Origin: Candidatus Peribacteria bacterium
Lineage (GTDB): Bacteria; Patescibacteriota; Gracilibacteria; Peribacterales; Peribacteraceae
Assembly (NCBI GenBank): GCA_020632295.1
Contig: JACKFU010000002.1
Location: 248,001 to 312,000, forward strand
Direction: 5' to 3'
DNA: 64,000 bases
Shown here: piece by piece, positions 59,819-64,000 of the stretch
How the letters are laid out: the number at the start of each line of letters is the position of its first letter
Position numbering within the stretch: position 1 is the first letter of the stretch
Program-made: the position numbers and the translations under genes
The notes under the pieces: generated by a model
What the model saw: the letters and a program-made list of their open reading frames with translations, nothing else
The model's database searches: none
Told to the model about the DNA's origin: nothing

Positions 59819-61600
59819 TTACTTTTGCAGAACAATAACCGTTTCGCCTTCTTGAAGGCCCGTAAGAATTTCAACATCAGTTACTGTCTCCATCCCCACA
59901 GAGACTTGGCGCTCTTCTACCTTTCCGTTCTTGAGAACGCGCACGATATCTTCATCGTTTTCATTTTTAATGACAGCACGTCCTGGAATGAAGAGGACAT
60001 CCTCACGCGCATCGGTAATTATGTCTAAGTCTCCGGTCATACCAATTTTGAGAAGATCATCAACACTCTCAGCAAAATCGAGCTTAATGCGATATTTTGG
60101 CACGCCGTCTACAATAGTTGCAGCAGGATCTATCTCTGCAACAGACATGGTAAAGACACGGTTTGGATACGCATCCAAAATCAACTCACCAACCTGTGCG
60201 TGTTTTACTTTTGGAATATCAATTTCCGATGCAAAAATCTCTATACGATATGGCGAGACCCCGAGAATGGTTATAGCAGCAACTGTCTCGCTAAACTGTC
60301 CCGGTGTAAACTCCCCTTTCTTGAGGTTTACTTTGGTGATGGTTCCATCAATCGGAGCACGGAGAATGGTATCATCAAAATCTGCCTGTGCTTTTTCGAG
60401 GTCTGCTTTTGCAGACTGGACGCGACCATAGGCTGCGTCGATATCTGCTTTACGTGAACCTGCTTTTTTGAGCTCAAGTTGTGCCTGGGCAATTTCTACT
60501 GCAGTTTGAAATGTGTTGATATCCTTGAGTGCCTGATCTCTCGAACCCTCTGCAGAAACAACATTTGCTTCTTCGGCAGCAATCTTTGTGTCAAAACTTG
60601 CCGACTTATCCTGGAGGCTCTGCATGGCAGTGACGATAAGATCAAGACTCGTGCTGACATCTGTCTTCTCTGTAGAGATACTCGTGCGTAGTGTTTCTTT
60701 CTTGGTGTAGCTAAACAGTCCCTGGGGCTCCAGTCCTGAAATAAAGTTAAATGCCAGCTGTACGGCAGTACTCGCATCTGCAATTACTGTCCTTGCTTCC
60801 TGTAAAGCACTGAGCCCATCGTTATAGTCTCGGACAGATCGTGGATTATTAATAAGAGCTGATACCTTGTCTTCGGATGATCGCCTCAGTGTCTCCATTT
60901 GGAAGTAGGTTGCTGGCTGCTCCTGTACAATAATGTTTTGTAGTGTCAAATCCTCAAACACATCTTCGACGGACGAGAGAGACGCTCGAGCAGTTGTCAG
61001 CTCTTTAAGAATCGTGCTCTCAGCCGTGGCCACCTCTCCTGCAAGGGCAATTTGTGCCTCCTGTTTGAGCACTGTTAGTTTGCTCTGTGCTGTCTGGAGT
61101 GAAGCAACAGACGTATCGAACTTTGCTTGTGCCAGCACCAAAGATGATTGCTTATTGCGTAGCTCTGCTTCTGCAATGGCAATATCCTCAGGACGTGTGC
61201 CTTCTTGGAGTAAACGTAGCTCTGCATATGCAGTTGTCAGCCTTGCCTGCGCAGCCGTTACTGCTGCCTGAAGGCTACCACTACGTAGTTTAGCGAGCTC
61301 CTGCAATGATATTACGGTATCTCCTTCGGAGACGAGAACATCATCCACAATACCAGATACGGGGAATTTCAGCTCTAAGTCCTTTTCGGATATTACCGTA
61401 GCAACGGCTTCTACGGTCTGTGTAAGCGTCCCTTTCTCAACCGTATCTGTTAGGTATTCTGGTTCAGGATCCGACACCAAGAAATTAGCAAGGGCAAGGA
61501 CTGGAATGGCAATAACGACAACGGCGAGTGTCCGTTTCCACCTTCTGCGTAAAATCATGAGTATTGCTTTAGCCTTTGTGAGGACATCTGTCAGTTTCAT
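59819..61600 (-). CDS. HlyD/MacA-type membrane fusion protein
   Basis: This 593-residue protein has an N-terminal transmembrane helix (about 25-44), a biotinyl-lipoyl half (LELKFPVSGIVDDVLVSEGDTV), a very long coiled coil (about 110-420), the second lipoyl half (ILRAPIDGTITKVNLKKGEF) and a beta-barrel domain. MacA adaptors reach an outer-membrane channel in diderms. Here no TolC-like gene is seen and CPR cells are thought to have one membrane, so the adaptor may cross the wall only. TATAAT ends six bases before the ATG; it heads the operon. Confidence 0.88.
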   Translation of the reverse strand: MKLTDVLTKAKAILMILRRRWKRTLAVVVIAIPVLALANFLVSDPEPEYLTDTVEKGTLTQTVEAVATVISEKDLELKFPVSGIVDDVLVSEGDTVISLQELAKLRSGSLQAAVTAAQARLTTAYAELRLLQEGTRPEDIAIAEAELRNKQSSLVLAQAKFDTSVASLQTAQSKLTVLKQEAQIALAGEVATAESTILKELTTARASLSSVEDVFEDLTLQNIIVQEQPATYFQMETLRRSSEDKVSALINNPRSVRDYNDGLSALQEARTVIADASTAVQLAFNFISGLEPQGLFSYTKKETLRTSISTEKTDVSTSLDLIVTAMQSLQDKSASFDTKIAAEEANVVSAEGSRDQALKDINTFQTAVEIAQAQLELKKAGSRKADIDAAYGRVQSAKADLEKAQADFDDTILRAPIDGTITKVNLKKGEFTPGQFSETVAAITILGVSPYRIEIFASEIDIPKVKHAQVGELILDAYPNRVFTMSVAEIDPAATIVDGVPKYRIKLDFAESVDDLLKIGMTGDLDIITDAREDVLFIPGRAVIKNENDEDIVRVLKNGKVEERQVSVGMETVTDVEILTGLQEGETVIVLQK

Positions 61601-61606
61601 ACTATA

Positions 61607-61612
61607 ATTATA
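61607..61612 (-). promoter_or_regulatory. -10 element for the MacAB-like operon
   Basis: TATAAT on the minus strand, six bases from the ATG at 61600; predicts a leaderless mRNA. Confidence 0.6.
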
Positions 61613-61645
61613 ACATAAATAATAAATTCTTACAATATACCCTAT

Positions 61646-62470
61646 TTACTGCAGTTTTAGGCTTTCGAGCGCCTCTCTTACCGCTTCCTCTACAGGTCGC
61701 ATGGTCACCCCCTCCTGCTTAAGTTTATTTGCACTGAGAATGCAATTACTTCTTCCGGCAGTAGCTACCTGCGGCAGATCTTCTTCTTTAAGCAGCTCAA
61801 ATGTGTGATTTGGGTCAACAATCTCTTTGTACAATGACATAATTTTGTACGGGGACATAGCGCCGGGATTTACAACATTGTATGGTCCTGTTGCTTTTTT
61901 TTGAATGAGAGCATCAACTGCATTGAGAAGGTCTGGAATGTATGACATGGAATTTTCTGTATCAAGCAGGCGAGTATACTTCGCAATTTTTGTGATGAGA
62001 TTACGCTCGTTCTTCGTTCCATCAAAGGGCATGCGCAATCGCACATTTAATACTTCATCCTGAAAATCATTGAGTATTTGGTCAATATGGCCCTTCGTAC
62101 GACTGTAAAAACTTCCTTCAAAATTTGGAGCATCCGTTTCGGTAAACGGTGTCGTACTGTCTCCACTGTAGACACAACCTGTCCCTATATGTACCCAATA
62201 GATGTTTCTCTTTCCACATTCTTCCAGAAGAACAAGTGGTCCTAGTACATTACTGTGCAGCGTTTCGATTTTATGATCTTCACACCAATCAACATTAGGA
62301 CGTCCCGTTCTCCCTGCACAGTTAATAACCACATCAGGTTTATGCGTATCGAGCACGGCAGCCACATCAACTGCATTTGCAATATCAACAGATGGTGTTA
62401 CTGCGTGCGGATACATGCTCAAGAAGTACTGCCCAAGATAGCCCTTCGCTCCGAAGATAAGAACGTTCAT
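61646..62470 (-). CDS. RmlD-like NAD(P)-dependent sugar reductase/epimerase
   Basis: This 274-residue protein is an extended SDR enzyme: the NAD-binding MNVLIFGAKGYLGQYFLSM at the N-terminus, DVVINCAGRTGRPNVDWCE, and SFYSRTKGHIDQI with the catalytic Tyr-x3-Lys altered in spacing (Y-S-R-T-K). It resembles dTDP-4-dehydrorhamnose reductase and plant-type rhamnose synthases. The likely product is a deoxysugar nucleotide for surface glycans, linking it to the GT-C genes. TATACT lies six bases before the ATG. Confidence 0.82.
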   Translation of the reverse strand: MNVLIFGAKGYLGQYFLSMYPHAVTPSVDIANAVDVAAVLDTHKPDVVINCAGRTGRPNVDWCEDHKIETLHSNVLGPLVLLEECGKRNIYWVHIGTGCVYSGDSTTPFTETDAPNFEGSFYSRTKGHIDQILNDFQDEVLNVRLRMPFDGTKNERNLITKIAKYTRLLDTENSMSYIPDLLNAVDALIQKKATGPYNVVNPGAMSPYKIMSLYKEIVDPNHTFELLKEEDLPQVATAGRSNCILSANKLKQEGVTMRPVEEAVREALESLKLQ

Positions 62471-62476
62471 GGGGGT

Positions 62477-62482
62477 AGTATA
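62477..62482 (-). promoter_or_regulatory. -10 element for the sugar reductase gene
   Basis: TATACT on the minus strand, six bases from the ATG at 62470. Confidence 0.5.
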
Positions 62483-62513
62483 CCTACTTATCCTTTCTTA
62501 CCAACCCACAATC

Positions 62514-62522
62514 TGGTATTCT
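62514..62522 (+). promoter_or_regulatory. Extended -10 for ftsK
   Basis: TGGTATTCT ends eight bases before ATG 62531. Confidence 0.4.
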
Positions 62523-62530
62523 AGCAACAT

Positions 62531-64000
62531 ATGGCACGAAGACGTCGACGCCGTTCATACCGACGCAGGAGAACCAGAAAAAAGAAGAGCACACTCAATC
62601 TTGCGCCAGAGACAAAGCGGCTCATCAGTGGCACTGGGCAAATAACTGCAGGAATCCTGTTACTGCTTGTTCTTAAGCAAGAAGCTGGCATTGTTGGCGA
62701 TGCGCTTAGTACGGGGATGATGTTTTTCTTTGGGAGCTGGAGTGTTATCTTCCCGGCATTTCTTATCCTTTCGGGGCTACTTCACTGGTTTACCAGAGAT
62801 ACACAGTTTGAACTTAAGCGATCCATCGGCCTTGTCCTCTGCCTCCTCTCATTTCTCGGTGCAATGCATATTGGTGCTCCTTTAGAAGATATTGCATCCA
62901 AACGTAACGAACTAGCTGGTTCTATTGGGTTTATGATGAGCTTTCCATTCCTCGTGTTTGCAAGTAGAGCTGTTGGATACACAGTGCTCAGTGCACTGTT
63001 TATTACTGGACTATTCATCTCGTTCGAGCCAGACCTGGGAGCAGTGGTCGAAATACTGTCCTCCTCTATGAAACCGCAGCCAGAGCCGCGACGTCGCAGG
63101 AGAGTGGTAGATGAAGACGAAGAAGAATACGACGAAGAGGAAGATGACTATGAAGATGAGGATGAAGAAGATTTGGTGGAAGATGATGCCGAGCCACCAG
63201 AACTGAATATTGTTCGCCCCGTGTTTGCACAACAAACCATTAAAGACCGCACGAAGAGTGTTATCAGTAAAAAGGTAAAAGACACCTTGCAGATGAAAGA
63301 CACACGCTTTGAAGAGTGGACGTTTCCAGCGTTTGATTTGCTTGATAGCAGAGCATCCGAATTAAAAGTCGATGATGAGCAACTCAAAAAACAAGCGAAG
63401 CAAATAGAAGAGAAACTTGAGGAGTTTGACATTGATGTCACCATGCGTGATGCACACCCTGGCCCAACCGTTACACAATTTACTCTAAAACCTGCTGAAG
63501 GTGTGAAGCTCAGTAAGATTGCATCCCTTAAAGATGATCTGGCGCTTGCACTTGCCGCACCAAGTCTACGTATTGAGGCACCTATTCCGGGTAAATCTCT
63601 CGTCGGTATTGAGATGCCTAATACCGATCGTACTATTGTGCATCTCCGAGAGATTCTCGAGAGTCCACAGTTCACCGATAGTGAAAGTCCGCTTACACTC
63701 CCCCTTGGGCGCGATGTTTCTGGTAGTGCTGTTGTTGCTCCACTTAATGAAATGCCACACCTCCTCATCGCTGGTGCAACAGGAAGTGGTAAGTCTGTTT
63801 GTATGAACTCTTTCCTGATATCACTGCTCTACCAAAACGCTCCACATGAGCTTAAATTAATTTTGATCGATCCAAAACGTGTTGAGCTGATGCCCTACGA
63901 TGGAATCCCCCATCTACTTACACCTGTCATTACAGAGGCAGAGCGTGCACTCCAAGCACTGCGATGGGCTGTTGCAGAGATGGGAAGACGCCTCCATCGC
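62531..64000 (+). CDS. ftsK: DNA translocase FtsK, N-terminal and motor part (partial)
   Basis: The first 490 codons are in the window; the gene continues beyond position 64000. A basic N-terminus (almost all Arg/Lys over 22 residues) is followed by four transmembrane helices (about 35-165), an acidic linker (EDEEEYDEEEDDYEDEDEE, about 198-216), the alpha domain, and the motor with Walker A AGATGSGKSVCMNS (about 416) and ILIDPKRVEL. FtsK pumps DNA at the septum and helps resolve chromosome dimers. The strongly acidic linker replaces the usual Pro/Gln-rich one. Confidence 0.95.
   Translation, partial: MARRRRRRSYRRRRTRKKKSTLNLAPETKRLISGTGQITAGILLLLVLKQEAGIVGDALSTGMMFFFGSWSVIFPAFLILSGLLHWFTRDTQFELKRSIGLVLCLLSFLGAMHIGAPLEDIASKRNELAGSIGFMMSFPFLVFASRAVGYTVLSALFITGLFISFEPDLGAVVEILSSSMKPQPEPRRRRRVVDEDEEEYDEEEDDYEDEDEEDLVEDDAEPPELNIVRPVFAQQTIKDRTKSVISKKVKDTLQMKDTRFEEWTFPAFDLLDSRASELKVDDEQLKKQAKQIEEKLEEFDIDVTMRDAHPGPTVTQFTLKPAEGVKLSKIASLKDDLALALAAPSLRIEAPIPGKSLVGIEMPNTDRTIVHLREILESPQFTDSESPLTLPLGRDVSGSAVVAPLNEMPHLLIAGATGSGKSVCMNSFLISLLYQNAPHELKLILIDPKRVELMPYDGIPHLLTPVITEAERALQALRWAVAEMGRRLHR

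Noticed and set aside
1..64000. Gracilibacteria-type code with UGA as glycine
   Set aside because: UGA ends several clear genes (purD, the copper lipoprotein and oxidase) at the expected family lengths.

Overview
The window looks like a chromosomal segment of a Patescibacteria (CPR) bacterium, probably from the Peribacteria/Peregrinibacteria side of the group. This rests on a membrane-anchored Clp-like ATPase, TPR-bearing GT-C membrane proteins, SLH and dockerin-like surface proteins, very large cysteine-rich exported proteins with a TG-type C-terminal anchor, tiny intergenic gaps and frequent ATGA/TAATG overlaps. TGA is used as a stop (for example purD), so the Gracilibacteria recoding does not apply. 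No rRNA, CRISPR array or insertion sequence was seen. Three tRNAs are present: Leu-CAG, Leu-UAA and Tyr-GUA.

Layout. Positions 1-2.4 kb hold the start of an O-antigen-ligase-like gene, a ZIP metal transporter, a small membrane protein and a RelB/YafQ-type toxin-antitoxin pair. Positions 2.4-6.2 kb hold a TPR membrane protein and groES-groEL behind a CIRCE element. Positions 6.2-9.9 kb hold a hairpin-dense short transcription unit, then a copper-handling operon (Met/His-rich membrane protein, lipoprotein, multicopper oxidase, permease). Positions 9.9-12.7 kb hold the Clp-like ATPase and its membrane partner. Positions 12.8-18.4 kb form a one-carbon/nucleotide block (tmk, folD, purF, purD, BT1-type folate transporter). 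Positions 18.4-31.4 kb hold prfA, mnmA, a sortase, a GT-C protein, an SLH protein, carB, greA and holA.

Positions 31.4-53.3 kb are the most distinctive part: a dockerin-like protein, a cohesin-like/FN3 protein, a cupredoxin-like protein, a VIT1-type transporter, a second TPR GT-C protein, a DsbB-type thiol oxidase, and then three cysteine-rich exported proteins of 2639, 469 and 2029 residues. Four of the surface proteins end in a TG motif, a hydrophobic stretch and basic residues, matching the sortase encoded 9-30 kb away. The first giant carries a 273-bp tandem repeat whose copies appear identical at DNA level. I read the block as an envelope-assembly system: DsbB oxidises cysteines, sortase anchors the tails, and cohesin/dockerin contacts attach other parts.

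Positions 53.3-56.2 kb look accessory: a GNAT gene and an AT-rich HEPN gene lie between two 49-bp direct repeats and a tRNA-Tyr whose 3' end begins with the same eight bases. Positions 56.4-64 kb hold a MacA/MacB-like ABC operon, a sugar-nucleotide reductase and the start of ftsK.

A recurrent regulatory theme is visible. At least twelve genes have a -10-like hexamer ending exactly six bases before the start codon, which predicts leaderless mRNAs; the best-formed promoters use a TTGnnn, N16-17, TAnnnT layout.
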